Origin: a virus
Virus record (IMG/VR): IMGVR_UViG_3300032116_000013
Coordinates: 62,001-126,000 of that record
Direction: 5' to 3' (one strand)
Length of the DNA stretch: 64,000 bases
The translations under genes were made by a program, and so were the position numbers. The notes under the pieces are model-generated. The model did no database searches, was not told the origin of the DNA, and worked only from the letters and a program-made list of their open reading frames with translations. Of this stretch, positions 54,143-64,000 are shown piece after piece. The stretch's first letter is position 1. Each line of letters opens with the position of its first letter.

Positions 54143-55517
54143 AGTTAATAGCGAAAAATCTGCTCTTACTTCGCAGAACAATACTTCGACTCGAGATGTT
54201 ATAGTTAATACTATCTCGATTATCACAGCACGCGGAGAAGTCATAGATATCTCCAGCCCACCGATTTATAACGTATTGAACATATATGAAGATATCTTTA
54301 AGAGTTGCATAACTGGAACAATACAAATATTTGACGGAATAAATTTAATCTCTAAGTTACAATTTAGAGGAAATGAGTTCATTAGAATCAGTTTTCAGCG
54401 CCCAAGAGAACCTGTAGATTCAATTAAATTTGATAAAATCTACAGAATCTACAAAGTTTCAAATCGACAACCTACTAAATCTCAAGATCAGACTTACGTT
54501 TTGCATTTTTGTTCTGAAGAGCAAATCTTCTCAAATCAAATAAACATATCAAAGGCATACACAGGAAAAACTGTAACTGATTATATCTTGAGTATTTGTA
54601 GAGAAAACTTAAAAATTCAAGAAAATAAACTTGGAGAATTTGAGCCATCCAGCGGAATTCAAAAAGTAATCGTTCCTAGAATATCTCCATTCGATGCAAT
54701 AAAATTGATGGAGAAAAAAGCATACAATGATACTGAATCGCCATATCTATTTTTTGAAAATAAAGACGGATATAATTTTGCCTCTCTGAGCAGATTATTT
54801 GCTAGAGGTGCTGTAACAAAACTAACTTATGATGGCGCTAAAATGGCAGTGGAGAAAAATTCTCCATATGTTAATTCAACAACCATATTAGATTTCAATA
54901 TTAAGAAGTCTATAGACCTTTGGGAAACAACTAAAAAATTAACATATTCTGGTAAATTGTCAACATTAGATTTAGTCAGACAAAAATATACAGAATATGA
55001 GTATACTGCTGCCAATTTAAATAAAAACAACTTTATAGACAAAGCAAATTTACCTGTTGGGAATTCTAAAAACAGAGATAATAAAAGTGTGTATGATGTT
55101 TATGACTCTAACTACTATTTTTCTTTGACAAACAAAGATCACTCACAAATAAACTATAGAAACACAGTCTATAGAGAAACAGATACAAACGTAGAAAGAG
55201 TATTGCTACAACGCGAAAGTCAGTTAAATCTATTAAATAACATTTTTATCGACTCTTGTACGGTGCCAGGTAACATGGCATTCTCAGTTGGGTATGTTGT
55301 CGAGTTAGATTTACCAGGATTTACAGTAAACTCTCAGTCAAATAGAGAACTTGACCCATATCTGTCAGGCAACTATCTAATAACAAACGTCAGACATGTA
55401 ATAGTTCCTTCTGGAGGACACCAAACAATTCTTTCTTTAGCCAAGAACTCGCTAAAAACTTCTGTCGGGTTCAGCGATTCTTCTTCTGAAAATTTCATAA
55501 AGGCTAGAAGTCTATGA
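54135..55517 (+). CDS. 27: gp27-like baseplate hub protein (460 aa)
   Basis: VIVNTISIITARGEVIDISSPPIYNVLNIYEDIFKSCITGTIQIFDG and a following LQFRGNEFIRISF are the tube-like first domain of gp27. SEEQIFSNQINISKAYTGKTVTDYI and ISPFDAIKLMEKKAY continue it. The gp27 trimer joins the tail tube to the gp5 spike. The overlap with gp5 (4 bases) fits a hub operon. Confidence 0.8.
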   Translation: MAEVNSEKSALTSQNNTSTRDVIVNTISIITARGEVIDISSPPIYNVLNIYEDIFKSCITGTIQIFDGINLISKLQFRGNEFIRISFQRPREPVDSIKFDKIYRIYKVSNRQPTKSQDQTYVLHFCSEEQIFSNQINISKAYTGKTVTDYILSICRENLKIQENKLGEFEPSSGIQKVIVPRISPFDAIKLMEKKAYNDTESPYLFFENKDGYNFASLSRLFARGAVTKLTYDGAKMAVEKNSPYVNSTTILDFNIKKSIDLWETTKKLTYSGKLSTLDLVRQKYTEYEYTAANLNKNNFIDKANLPVGNSKNRDNKSVYDVYDSNYYFSLTNKDHSQINYRNTVYRETDTNVERVLLQRESQLNLLNNIFIDSCTVPGNMAFSVGYVVELDLPGFTVNSQSNRELDPYLSGNYLITNVRHVIVPSGGHQTILSLAKNSLKTSVGFSDSSSENFIKARSL

Positions 55518-56887
55518 GTGATATTGAAAATTCTTACATGGGTATGGGTAGTTTCGTTTGGTGGTTCGGTGTAGTCGAAAGCCGAGATGATCCATTGCAT
55601 TTGGGCAGATGTAAGATTCGTTTCTTCGGCGCACACTCAGCAAATAAAAATGAGATTGCTACGGAAGATTTAGAATGGGCTCACCCAGTTGTTCCATTTG
55701 GATCTAACACAGTAAAGCCACCAGCAGAAGGCGAACACGTTTTTGGTTTCATGGCTGATGGTAAAAATGGCAAGTTTCCCATACTTCTAGGAACTGTTCC
55801 AGGAATACCTGAAGAATTTGAAGAATCAAATACTGGATTCTCCGATCCATACACTGAAGAACAAAAAGCCGAAGCAGGATTCCCTCGCGCTGTTGCTAAT
55901 TCTAGAATTACAACCAATGCATCTGGACCTAATGTAACAACTAAAACTCCAGCCAGATACCCGACTAAACACTTAAATGAGCCAACCACTCACAGACTTG
56001 CCAGACCGAGCCGAGCAGATGAAGGCGAGAATTATTTGGGTATTAGAGCAAGTTCTATTGAAGAAACTCCGATTAGTTTTCAGAGAAAAAACAGAGTCTC
56101 TGGTATTAAAACCTCAAATGGAACTTTCTGGAATGAGCCATTCCCTAGTTACAATGCAAAGTATCCATACAATTATGTGATCTATGGAGAATCTGGTCAT
56201 ACCATAGAAATAGACGATACTGCTGGATTCGAAAGAGTGCAAATTTCCCATAGAACTGGCTCAACGCTAGAATTTCTTCCAACAGGTTCAGTCAAGCAGA
56301 AAACATTTAATCACAAATATGACGTAACCATGGGTAACAGTAAAGAATACGTCAATGGTGATAAAAGTGAAACTGTGCAAGGCGATTCTTACATACGAGT
56401 CAATGGTAAACTAGTAATCGAAGCAGATTCCATTGAATTTATTTCTACTTCAGATTTAAAGTTGAAGGGCAAGAATATAAATGCAACCTCGCTACAGGAT
56501 ATAAATCTGCATGCTGATAACAATATCAGAGGAACTGCAATTAAACAAATGGACTTGAGAGGTGAAACTAAATTTGGCGCATTTGGCGGTTTGGGTGGCG
56601 CTGCTCTTTCAAGTTCTACCAGAGCAGTTGTACAGGCAACAGAAAGTGTTAAAATTTCAGCAGCAACAGTATTTACTGTAGGCTTGACTAGTATGATTGA
56701 TACTGTAATCACCAATGTTCTTCCTCCTGTGGTTGTATTGCCAAATTCACCTGAGGCTGCGCAACCAGCATCACGCTATAATAGAGCAGTGGCTAATAAT
56801 CTTGTAAAAACAACCTCATCTAATCGTAAAGAGTTTACTGATGTTTTCGCTAATGCTAATACGTCAGTTGCTCTTACCTCGGGCTAA
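55514..56887 (+). CDS. 5: gp5-like spike protein without lysozyme domain (457 aa)
   Basis: The N-terminal OB fold (SFVWWFGVVESRDDPLHLGRCKIRFFGAHS...EDLEWAHPVVPF, GEHVFGFMADG) is followed by linkers and a beta-helix region with repeats such as KYDVTMGNSKEYVNGDKSETVQGDSYIRVNGKLVIEAD, near residues 270-310. The T4 gp5 has a lysozyme domain between these parts; none is seen here. The spike therefore cannot itself cut murein. The 916-aa SLT protein may replace that step. Confidence 0.88.
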   Translation: MSDIENSYMGMGSFVWWFGVVESRDDPLHLGRCKIRFFGAHSANKNEIATEDLEWAHPVVPFGSNTVKPPAEGEHVFGFMADGKNGKFPILLGTVPGIPEEFEESNTGFSDPYTEEQKAEAGFPRAVANSRITTNASGPNVTTKTPARYPTKHLNEPTTHRLARPSRADEGENYLGIRASSIEETPISFQRKNRVSGIKTSNGTFWNEPFPSYNAKYPYNYVIYGESGHTIEIDDTAGFERVQISHRTGSTLEFLPTGSVKQKTFNHKYDVTMGNSKEYVNGDKSETVQGDSYIRVNGKLVIEADSIEFISTSDLKLKGKNINATSLQDINLHADNNIRGTAIKQMDLRGETKFGAFGGLGGAALSSSTRAVVQATESVKISAATVFTVGLTSMIDTVITNVLPPVVVLPNSPEAAQPASRYNRAVANNLVKTTSSNRKEFTDVFANANTSVALTSG

Positions 56888-56894
56888 TAAATAA

Positions 56895-57053
56895 ATGTGT
56901 TGTTCAGCGCAAGATGTAAATAAGTTTCGTCCAATTTTTGAAAAAATTGTCAAAAATATCCCAATTACCAAAGAAGAATATGATTTTTGTCTCTCTTTGG
57001 ATTATCCTGTAGAAAAATTAAAGGTTAAGACCGAGGAGAACGTGCTTTCTTAA
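56895..57053 (+). CDS. Small hypothetical protein (52 aa)
   Basis: Between gp5 and the large 57 kb gene. Starts MCCSAQDVNKFRP and is otherwise a charged helix (FEKIVKNIPITKEEYDFC). No ribosome site, with AATAAATAA just before. Not recognised. Confidence 0.5.
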   Translation: MCCSAQDVNKFRPIFEKIVKNIPITKEEYDFCLSLDYPVEKLKVKTEENVLS

Positions 57054-57072
57054 GTTTAAGTAAAGTCATAAA

Positions 57073-59008
57073 ATGGATTTTATGTCTGATTGGCGGAATT
57101 CCGCTTCTGCAGACGCTTTCCATCACCTTCACGGGATCGCCTATCCCATTCGGAAAGACTAATTTTCCTCCAAAGGGCTTACAGGATCTAATAAAAACTA
57201 TTAAAGAAAATATTAAGGCTGGTAAAAGTTGGGTAAATGCTCAAAAAGACCATTTCAAAAACCCTATAACTCCTGCGCTAGATGATTTAAGTGCTAGTTT
57301 GCGTAAATGGACTGATAATGGGTTTGAAGGATTTAAAAATTCTCTGCCAGCCCTCTTCACAAATAATAGTTCTATAGTTTCTCAGGCTAGAACTAAATTG
57401 ATGGAAAAAATTGGTAATGCTCAAGGCGCAGCAAACCAAAAATTCCTAGGTTTTTCAATGTCTGAACTGAGTGTTCTAGGCGACACGCTATATGACTCAG
57501 TTCAATCGTTTAAAAATCACACCGATCAACTATCTGGTGTTGCTCCAGAAGATAAAACATTCGTAACAGTTCCAATTTATGGCAATGTTGCGATTTCAGG
57601 GGCTACTGTAAATGTTTCCAGCAGACTCATATTACCGAATACATCCAAAGAAGTGTATCCGTCTGTAGGTGTTGGCGATGTTTTGGTTGTTGGATGGAAA
57701 GAAGCAACTGTTATAGGCAAATTATACAATACTATTTCCACCGGAACGGTCAGCGTAGACGTCTCAGCCAACTCTGTAAAGGTCTTGAGCGACTCAGTTT
57801 CTACTCTAAACCTATCCAATCTATCCATTTATCCTGGTATGCACATTAGAGTTAATGGCGAGCCAAAAAGAGTATCTGAAATTGACCCTGCTGGACAGTT
57901 TTTAGTAGTCGAGACGCCATTCAGATCTTCTGCTCAGTCAGTTGAATTGGGTAAAGAGTATGCCATCTTAACTAATACTCAGTTCCCATCAACGCTTGAG
58001 GCTCAAAAAGATTTAACTGTAAACGTCAAATCAGAATTTATTGCAAGTAGTCTCTGTTTGGATACCTTTATATCTGGAATCGGCGTAGATTTTACGGGTG
58101 TGCTGGCTGTTAATGATAAGGTTTTGTATGACGAGAAAGAATTTTACGTTGTTTCAGTCCAACAAGATAAAATTGAAGTTGATGCGCCGTTAACATTACT
58201 CAATAACAAACCAATTAAAAAGATTATGTCTGAGTCATCCTTCATTAGACTTAACGAAGGAATGAACGTTGATGACATTTTAAGTACATTTGATGCCCTA
58301 GACCAACTTACAGGGAATATGGGTGGAAATTTAACTGAGGATTTGAGTACAAGATATCTTGCTCCAACTGGAGAGGTCAGAGTTGTACAAGCCAGAAACC
58401 CATCAGACGTTACTAAATCGTTGACACAGAGCAAACTTATCAGTAATGTGAATAAACTTGTTAAAGATCTAGTGGAAGATCTACAAGACGACGCAATTAG
58501 ATCATTTACGGATAGTCAACTCGCTGTATATCTAGACGAAAAGACCACTTTGGTTGATGATACTATAAAACAGGTAAACACGATCATAGAAGATGACCTC
58601 AAAGCATTTAATGCCGTTAAGGGTCTATTGAATGGTCTATTGAAAATGTTCAATATCTCTTGCTCTAAGAAGAAATCCTCGACTGGAAATACAACCTCAG
58701 ACGACTATCTAGACCTCATATTGGCTCCAGATCCAAAAACACACCCAGATGGTTGCGCCGCCACAAAGAGCAATTTAATCCAGACTTTTGACCAGATAGA
58801 TGCCGATTTTAAGACTCCAGATATTCCAGATCGCGAGTTTGAGCCATTCGTAGACGATGGCGGTGGAAGAACAGTCGAAAATGACGATCCATACCCAGAC
58901 TTTGAAGAAGAACAAGAAAGATCAACTGGAAATGATGGCGATATTATTATCGGTCCAGAGCCAACTGATCCTCCTGAAGTCGTTGATCCTTGCGCGAAAC
59001 CTTGCTAA
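57073..59008 (+). CDS. Baseplate-region structural protein, start in another frame (+1 shift near 57120)
   Basis: The long frame (open from about 57026; TTG 57299 is the first standard start) clearly codes before that codon: TGSPIPFGKTNFPPKGLQDLIK at 57146-57210. No ATG, GTG or TTG precedes it in frame. ATG 57073 in the frame one base back gives MDFMSDWRNSASADAF and then meets it if one base (C57121) is skipped, giving ADAF-ITFTGSPIPFG. The joined protein of about 645 aa has a helical N-terminus, a middle beta domain and an acidic, proline-rich end (EPTDPPEVVDP). Function unknown; it lies between gp5 and gp25. Confidence 0.7.
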
Positions 59009-59032
59009 ATACTACGAAAATGGGAATATTAA

Positions 59033-59425
59033 ATGTCGTTAGAAGTTAGAGAGTATAAAGACCTAAATTTGAACTTCCAGGCTCACCCAGTCACAAAAGA
59101 TTTGGTGAAAAGAACTGGCAATTCAGCCATTATAGGTGCAATTAGAAACCTTCTACTCACTAATAGATTTGAAAAACCGTTCCAGCCTAACTATGGGTCA
59201 AGGGTTAGAAGTTTATTATTCGAAGATGTTTCATTTATTATTGCAAATGTACTTAGAACCGAAATAGAAAATACAATAACTAATTATGAACCTCGTGTTA
59301 CCATACAGTCATTAAAAGTTGAGGCTCAGCCTGAAGAAAACAGATATGTTGTTTCTTTGAGTTTCTACACTAATAATTTAGAAGCACCCGTAACTATTAA
59401 TCTATTCCTAGAAAAGGTCCGCTGA
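59033..59425 (+). CDS. 25: gp25-like baseplate wedge protein (130 aa)
   Basis: The lysozyme-like gp25 fold is clear: RTGNSAIIGAIRNLLLTNRFEKPFQPNYGSRVRSLLFED, then EIENTITNYEPRVTIQSLKVEAQPEENRYVVSLSFYTN. gp25 links wedge to sheath and primes sheath contraction in contractile systems. Stop overlaps the gp6 start (TGATG). Confidence 0.93.
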   Translation: MSLEVREYKDLNLNFQAHPVTKDLVKRTGNSAIIGAIRNLLLTNRFEKPFQPNYGSRVRSLLFEDVSFIIANVLRTEIENTITNYEPRVTIQSLKVEAQPEENRYVVSLSFYTNNLEAPVTINLFLEKVR

Positions 59426-61494
59426 TGGCAAATACAGACCAAAAACTGGTTATAACAGAGTTAGACTTCTCTGATATTAAGAATAATCTCAAGAACTTTT
59501 TGCGCGATCAGTCAGAATTTACTGACTTTGACTTCGAGGCTGCTGGCATAAATGTGCTATTGGATATTCTAGCATATAATACTCACTACATGTCATATTA
59601 CAACAATATGATTGCTAATGAAATGTTTTTGGATACAGCGGTTCTAAGAGATTCAGTTGTTTCTCACGCTAAACTATTAGGCTATACGCCAGTCTCTAGC
59701 ACAGCAGCCAGAGCAAAAATTGATCTACAGATCACCAGACCAATTAATAATTCAGAAATCTCGCTAACTCTGCCTAAATTCACCAAATTCCAATCTTCTC
59801 CTATTGACTCAATTTCATATACTTTTGTCAATACAGAAGCAACTGTAGGTAAATATGATCCTGCCTGTGGAAGATTTTGTTTCGATGATCTCTACATCAA
59901 ACAAGGTCAGCCACTATCTTATACGTTTGCATTTAATGCAACTAATAATCCTGCTCAAACATTTGAACTTCCTGATACTGGAATAGATACTAGCACTCTA
60001 GAAGTTGTAGTTCAAGAATCTGCAACAAGTTTAAAGTCAGAAAAGTTTACACTGTCAACTGATGCAACTACCGTCACAACTACTTCCCCTGTTTTTTACA
60101 TAGACGAAAGCAGAAATGGAAAGTACAAAATCTATTTCGGCGATAATGTGATAGGTAAAGGATTAACTAATGGAAATTTAGTTACTGCAACTTATCTAAA
60201 GACCAATGGCGCTTCTGCAAACAAAGCCAATGCATTTACTTTGATTGAAAGCGTAAATGGTCTAAGTACGCACATCATTTATCCTTTGGAGGCAGCCAGT
60301 GGTGGTGCATCTCAAGAATCAGTCGATAGAGTTAGAACTATTGCACCAAAAGTTTTCGTATCAGGTAATCGTGGCGTAACTACTGGCGATATTATTTCTC
60401 TCATTAATGCAAAATATCCATATTTTGAATCAGTAAATGTTTGGGGTGGAGAACAAAATGATCCGCCAGTTTATGGTAAAGTATTTGTCGCTGCTAAACC
60501 AACTATTGGATATGAAATAACTGAATCAGAAAAATTAAATGTTATCAACAACATCATTAAACCTCTCTGTGTGGCAACTGTAATTCCAGAGTTTGCTGAT
60601 GTTGACTATAATTTCTTAAATGTTTTCGCAACAGTATACTACGATCCAACAAAAACAACAAGATCTGAAGATGCTATAAAAACTTTAGTTAGAAATGCAA
60701 TTATAACATACAGAAATAATGAATTGAATGATTTTAATAGTAAATTTAAAATCTCAAAGTTACTAAGAAATATTGATGACTGCGAAATTTCTATCGGATA
60801 TAGCGATGCACAATGCACCATTCAAAAGAGAATAGTTCCTCAATTAAATACAGAAAGAAACTACACCTTCAATTTCGGCGTTCCTATTTCAAGAGAAGAT
60901 CCAAAATATAGAATTTTCTCATCTCCAGGATACACTCAATATGATGCACAAGGTGTTCTAAGAACTTGTTTTATTGAAGAAACTCCTGGATCATCTTCTG
61001 GAATTGAAAAAATTTCAATTCTATCATCTACTAAAATTTATGAGTCTAGTCCTTCCATAGTAATATCTGGAGATGGCGTAGGAGCAAATGCTTATCCAGT
61101 ATTAGTAAACGGAAAACTTACATCAGTTGTTGTAGATAATCCTGGAATTAACTATAAATCAGCAACGGCATATTTGTACTATCAAGATGAATTACAAACT
61201 TCTGCAACGTTCTCTGTTTCAGTTCAAGGCAGATATGGTATTTTAAGAAGTTACTATTTTGATGAGAATAATATTAAAACCATATTTAATCCTAAAGTAG
61301 GAACAGTTGATTATTTTGATGGCAAGATAACTTTGTCGCAATTAAATCCAGTTGATGTTTTGGATACATCAAAGGCTTTAACAGTTACTGCTAAACCAGC
61401 AACTAATTATTTTAGTTCATCTAGAAATAGAATTCTAACAATAGATGATACAGATACAGTTTCTATTAACATCGAAGTTCAAGCAATCGAATAA
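59425..61494 (+). CDS. 6: gp6-like baseplate wedge protein (689 aa)
   Basis: FTDFDFEAAGINVLLDILAYNTHYMSYYNNMIANEMFLDTA (about residues 32-72) is the hallmark of gp6/J-type wedge proteins, followed by SVVSHAKLLGYTP and a VRTIAPKVFVSGNRGVTTGDI block near residue 300. It forms the dimeric wedge core that ties baseplate parts together. Stop overlaps the next ATG (TAATG). Confidence 0.92.
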   Translation: MANTDQKLVITELDFSDIKNNLKNFLRDQSEFTDFDFEAAGINVLLDILAYNTHYMSYYNNMIANEMFLDTAVLRDSVVSHAKLLGYTPVSSTAARAKIDLQITRPINNSEISLTLPKFTKFQSSPIDSISYTFVNTEATVGKYDPACGRFCFDDLYIKQGQPLSYTFAFNATNNPAQTFELPDTGIDTSTLEVVVQESATSLKSEKFTLSTDATTVTTTSPVFYIDESRNGKYKIYFGDNVIGKGLTNGNLVTATYLKTNGASANKANAFTLIESVNGLSTHIIYPLEAASGGASQESVDRVRTIAPKVFVSGNRGVTTGDIISLINAKYPYFESVNVWGGEQNDPPVYGKVFVAAKPTIGYEITESEKLNVINNIIKPLCVATVIPEFADVDYNFLNVFATVYYDPTKTTRSEDAIKTLVRNAIITYRNNELNDFNSKFKISKLLRNIDDCEISIGYSDAQCTIQKRIVPQLNTERNYTFNFGVPISREDPKYRIFSSPGYTQYDAQGVLRTCFIEETPGSSSGIEKISILSSTKIYESSPSIVISGDGVGANAYPVLVNGKLTSVVVDNPGINYKSATAYLYYQDELQTSATFSVSVQGRYGILRSYYFDENNIKTIFNPKVGTVDYFDGKITLSQLNPVDVLDTSKALTVTAKPATNYFSSSRNRILTIDDTDTVSINIEVQAIE

Positions 61495-64000
61495 TGTTTG
61501 CAAATAATAATATTACAGCAATTGTTGAGGCTCAACTGCCTGATTTTATCAGAGCAGATCACCCTGAATTCGTGACATTTATAAAGAAATATTATGAGTA
61601 TCTAGAACAGGAAGATAAAGCAGTATATACAAATAGAAATTTGTATGATTATGCTGACTTAGATACTACTAGAGCAGATCTACTAACATATTTTAAACAA
61701 AAAATAATACCAGATTTTCCAGAAAAATCCGAATTATCTAAAGAAAAGATAATTAAATCAGCAAGAGAATTTTATGCTAAAAAAGGAACTGCTGATTCTT
61801 TTAAATTTCTCTTTAGAGTTTTGTATGGTGAGGATATTGATGTCTATTTTCCTAAAGAAGATATTTTAAGAGCCTCAGATGGTAAGTGGAAATTGCCACA
61901 GGCTCTTAGAATTGCACTAACTGATAAAATTACTCTAATCCCTTCTGCGAATGTAAACGTATTTGTATCAACAGCAAATACGGTAAGAGCAAATGGATTT
62001 AATTTAATTAGTTCTGGTGTGGTTGCCAATTCATATATTAGAATTGGCGGTCAAAAGAGAAAAGTTTTGACTGTAAACAGCCTTGGAGATTTCGCTAACA
62101 CTGAAGTCCCATTTATTAACGCTAACTCAGAACCAACTCAAATATTTAATTCTTTTAGTATCTATAAAGTAGAATTAAATGAATATGATTCTTTAGACTT
62201 TAATCTATTAGAAAGAAGATTAGGTGTAGGCGAAACCTCTAAAACCACATGCGTCATAGAAAATGCAGTTAAGACTGTAGATAAAGATACTGGTAGAGAA
62301 TTCGTAGAATTATATGTCTCGAATGTTAAGAAACCATTTACCACAAACGAAAATATTATTGTAAAGTATGTCGACAATGGGACTGAGAAAACATTTAAAT
62401 CTAAAATTGTTTCTCTAATTTCTAACTTGACTCTATCTAGAAATAGATTTGGTCAAGTTCAATCAGGAAAGAGTTATAATATTGGAGACCCAGTTGTTTT
62501 CTATAAGGGATTGAATGAAGATTCTCCTGATGCCGTTTCAGCAGTTGCTACTGTAAAAGAAGTGAGTATCGGTGATATTGAATATGTTACCTTAGTTAAG
62601 GGTGGTTATCTTTTCAGAGATTCTCCTAATTCAATTGTAAACGTAAGTTCAACAACAGGTATTGGCGCTAATGTTTTAATTGATGCTATTTGGGAAACTA
62701 CTGGCAATTCTGAGTTGTTTACATTTAATACTGATGCCTTGTTTTATAAACGCAATACTTTACTGAATGATTCCATTAGCGGATATTCATTCGAAAATGT
62801 TGCAACTGATATTAATTTTACAACTGGTTCTGGACATACTGTAAGTACAGTAAATCTATACAGCACAACATATAATCCAAGTTCTATAGATAATTACTAT
62901 CAGTCATTTGTACTAAAGGTTATTGGTGGTACAGGTGCTGCTGCATCTCCTAATTCTGCAGTAATTTCTAGTTATAATGGAACTACTAAAATAGCAACAT
63001 TAGAATCTCCATTGGGAGTAACACCATCAGGAACTAGTCAACTTAGATTATTTGCTAACGCCAACACTCAAATCGGTAGAGCATTATCATTCGAGACTAT
63101 GAGGCTTGGAACTATCCGTTTTATCACTCTTCCAGAAAGAGGATCATTTTTTAATTCTCCTCCTACATTTGATGCAATATCAGTATATGAGTCAGACTAT
63201 TCTATAGATTCTGGTTTCTTTACTATTCCTTCTGGACAATTTTTAGAATACAACAAAACAAATAAAACTATAAAGTTGAATCCTAATAATCCAAGTTACA
63301 GCACACAAAGCGGATATTATACTGGTGCAAGATTATTCGTTGACGTAGGTAAGACTGCACATTATGCTAATATTATTGATTATGTGGTTCAAGATCCAAA
63401 CTTACCAACTATGACTAAAACATTGTATTTGGACAGACTATTTGACAGTAACATAGACGCAGCGACAATTTTAAACATGACTCTGTTGATAGATTTTAGA
63501 CCAGATGTTAGAGGTACTGGTAAAATTGGCGCAGTTGAAGTTTTGAATCAAGGTTCTAACTATTCATCAACAGATAAAATTCAATTTATCGGAACTGGTT
63601 ATGGTGGAACTGCAACTCCAGTTATACAAAACGGAAAAATAACTGCGGTCAATATAACTAACCGAGGCGAAGGTTATTTTAAACCACCATCAATAACAAT
63701 CACTAATTCTACTGGCGGTCAATCTACTGGATCTGGAGCCACTTTTAATATTTACACGTTGAGCGACGGAGAACTATTTACAGCAACTGTAAACGATATT
63801 GGCGCAATCCAATCTTTCGATATTAAAAATAGAGGATTTGATTATGAATCTAACCCTCAAGTATCATTAAAGATTATTGATATAGCAGTCCAAGGACTAC
63901 TTCCTGACGCAACTATTATGAGCGGAGATAGCGTCTGGCAAGGTCCAGGTTCAACTAATGCTGATGCTATATTCAGTGGAGTAGTTGATGGCGCACACAG
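61494..64000 (+). CDS. gp7/gp8-like baseplate wedge protein, partial
   Basis: Open from ATG 61494 to the right edge (835 codons). LPDFIRADHPEFVTFIKKYYEYLEQ, DLDTTRADLLTYFKQKIIPDFP and FYAKKGTADSFKFLFRVLYGEDIDVYFP form the N-terminal pattern of the large wedge protein that follows gp6 in aquatic T4-like phages. It is usually called gp7 or gp8; the sequence alone does not decide. Later repeats of beta strands (GQVQSGKSYNIGDPVVFY, GGYLF) suggest a string of domains. Confidence 0.8.
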   Translation, partial: MFANNNITAIVEAQLPDFIRADHPEFVTFIKKYYEYLEQEDKAVYTNRNLYDYADLDTTRADLLTYFKQKIIPDFPEKSELSKEKIIKSAREFYAKKGTADSFKFLFRVLYGEDIDVYFPKEDILRASDGKWKLPQALRIALTDKITLIPSANVNVFVSTANTVRANGFNLISSGVVANSYIRIGGQKRKVLTVNSLGDFANTEVPFINANSEPTQIFNSFSIYKVELNEYDSLDFNLLERRLGVGETSKTTCVIENAVKTVDKDTGREFVELYVSNVKKPFTTNENIIVKYVDNGTEKTFKSKIVSLISNLTLSRNRFGQVQSGKSYNIGDPVVFYKGLNEDSPDAVSAVATVKEVSIGDIEYVTLVKGGYLFRDSPNSIVNVSSTTGIGANVLIDAIWETTGNSELFTFNTDALFYKRNTLLNDSISGYSFENVATDINFTTGSGHTVSTVNLYSTTYNPSSIDNYYQSFVLKVIGGTGAAASPNSAVISSYNGTTKIATLESPLGVTPSGTSQLRLFANANTQIGRALSFETMRLGTIRFITLPERGSFFNSPPTFDAISVYESDYSIDSGFFTIPSGQFLEYNKTNKTIKLNPNNPSYSTQSGYYTGARLFVDVGKTAHYANIIDYVVQDPNLPTMTKTLYLDRLFDSNIDAATILNMTLLIDFRPDVRGTGKIGAVEVLNQGSNYSSTDKIQFIGTGYGGTATPVIQNGKITAVNITNRGEGYFKPPSITITNSTGGQSTGSGATFNIYTLSDGELFTATVNDIGAIQSFDIKNRGFDYESNPQVSLKIIDIAVQGLLPDATIMSGDSVWQGPGSTNADAIFSGVVDGAH

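Noticed and set aside
56895-59008. Reading the 57 kb gene only from TTG 57299
   Set aside because: The 50 or more codons before it (for example SPIPFGKTNFPPKG) look coding and in frame, so a short start would drop a real N-terminus.
1-64000. Integrase, attachment site or transposon
   Set aside because: No recombinase, insertion-sequence ends or target duplications were seen; the window reads as a lytic phage genome.

Overview
The window is most likely part of the genome of a large lytic tailed phage of the T4 superfamily (contractile-tailed myovirus). The T4 signature is direct: gene order 33 - 59 - 32, a gp4 homologue, gp26/gp51-like proteins, and a baseplate run gp48, gp53, gp27-like, gp5, gp25, gp6 and gp7/gp8-like that leaves the right edge. 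pstS, phoH, a 2OG-Fe(II) oxygenase, an endonuclease-like gene and many small ORFs fit an aquatic phage of a Gram-negative host. The host is uncertain. The beta-barrel porin and the tmRNA tag ending in ALAA point to a proteobacterium, perhaps a betaproteobacterium. The bilin reductase is a family otherwise known mainly from cyanophages and related marine phages.

Layout. 1-2500: metallophosphoesterase tail, PstS and porin. 2538-11792: small accessory genes with overlapping starts and stops, fired from a recurrent promoter; this block holds an AAA ATPase, a metalloprotease-like protein and a ferredoxin-dependent bilin reductase. 11789-17801: an array of 28 tRNAs, with one more at 28269. It is broken up by structured RNA spacers, a hammerhead ribozyme and a tRNA-like RNA without an anticodon arm. 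17862-26106: fibre and adhesin region with a collagen-like fibre and five tandem paralogues. 26122-37861: small genes, HNH and DUF262-type nucleases, PhoH, a PD-(D/E)XK nuclease, glutaredoxin and peroxiredoxin. 37885-38223: a circularly permuted, two-piece tmRNA. 38237-42466: a sugar and glycan-type cluster. 42426-46599: a SleB-type hydrolase, GMP reductase and T4 genes 33, 59 and 32. 46651-52215: minus-strand head/tail genes. 52240-64000: plus-strand baseplate genes.

How it works together. Early-type genes and the tRNA array share sigma70-like promoters in which an upstream GTAAGTYATTGATT box sits exactly 32 bp before the -35 box; several of these transcripts would be leaderless. Structural genes carry T4-late-type TATAAATA boxes. 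The tRNAs cover all 20 amino acids, and with the tmRNA they make translation support a major theme. PstS, porin, PhoH, GMP reductase, bilin reductase and the redox proteins look like host-metabolism genes.

Main items to look at: the permuted tmRNA, the type I hammerhead after tRNA-Trp, the anticodon-less tRNA-like RNA with the structured spacers around it, the fixed-geometry promoter family, the bilin reductase, and an apparent +1 frameshift at the start of the baseplate-region gene near 57120.
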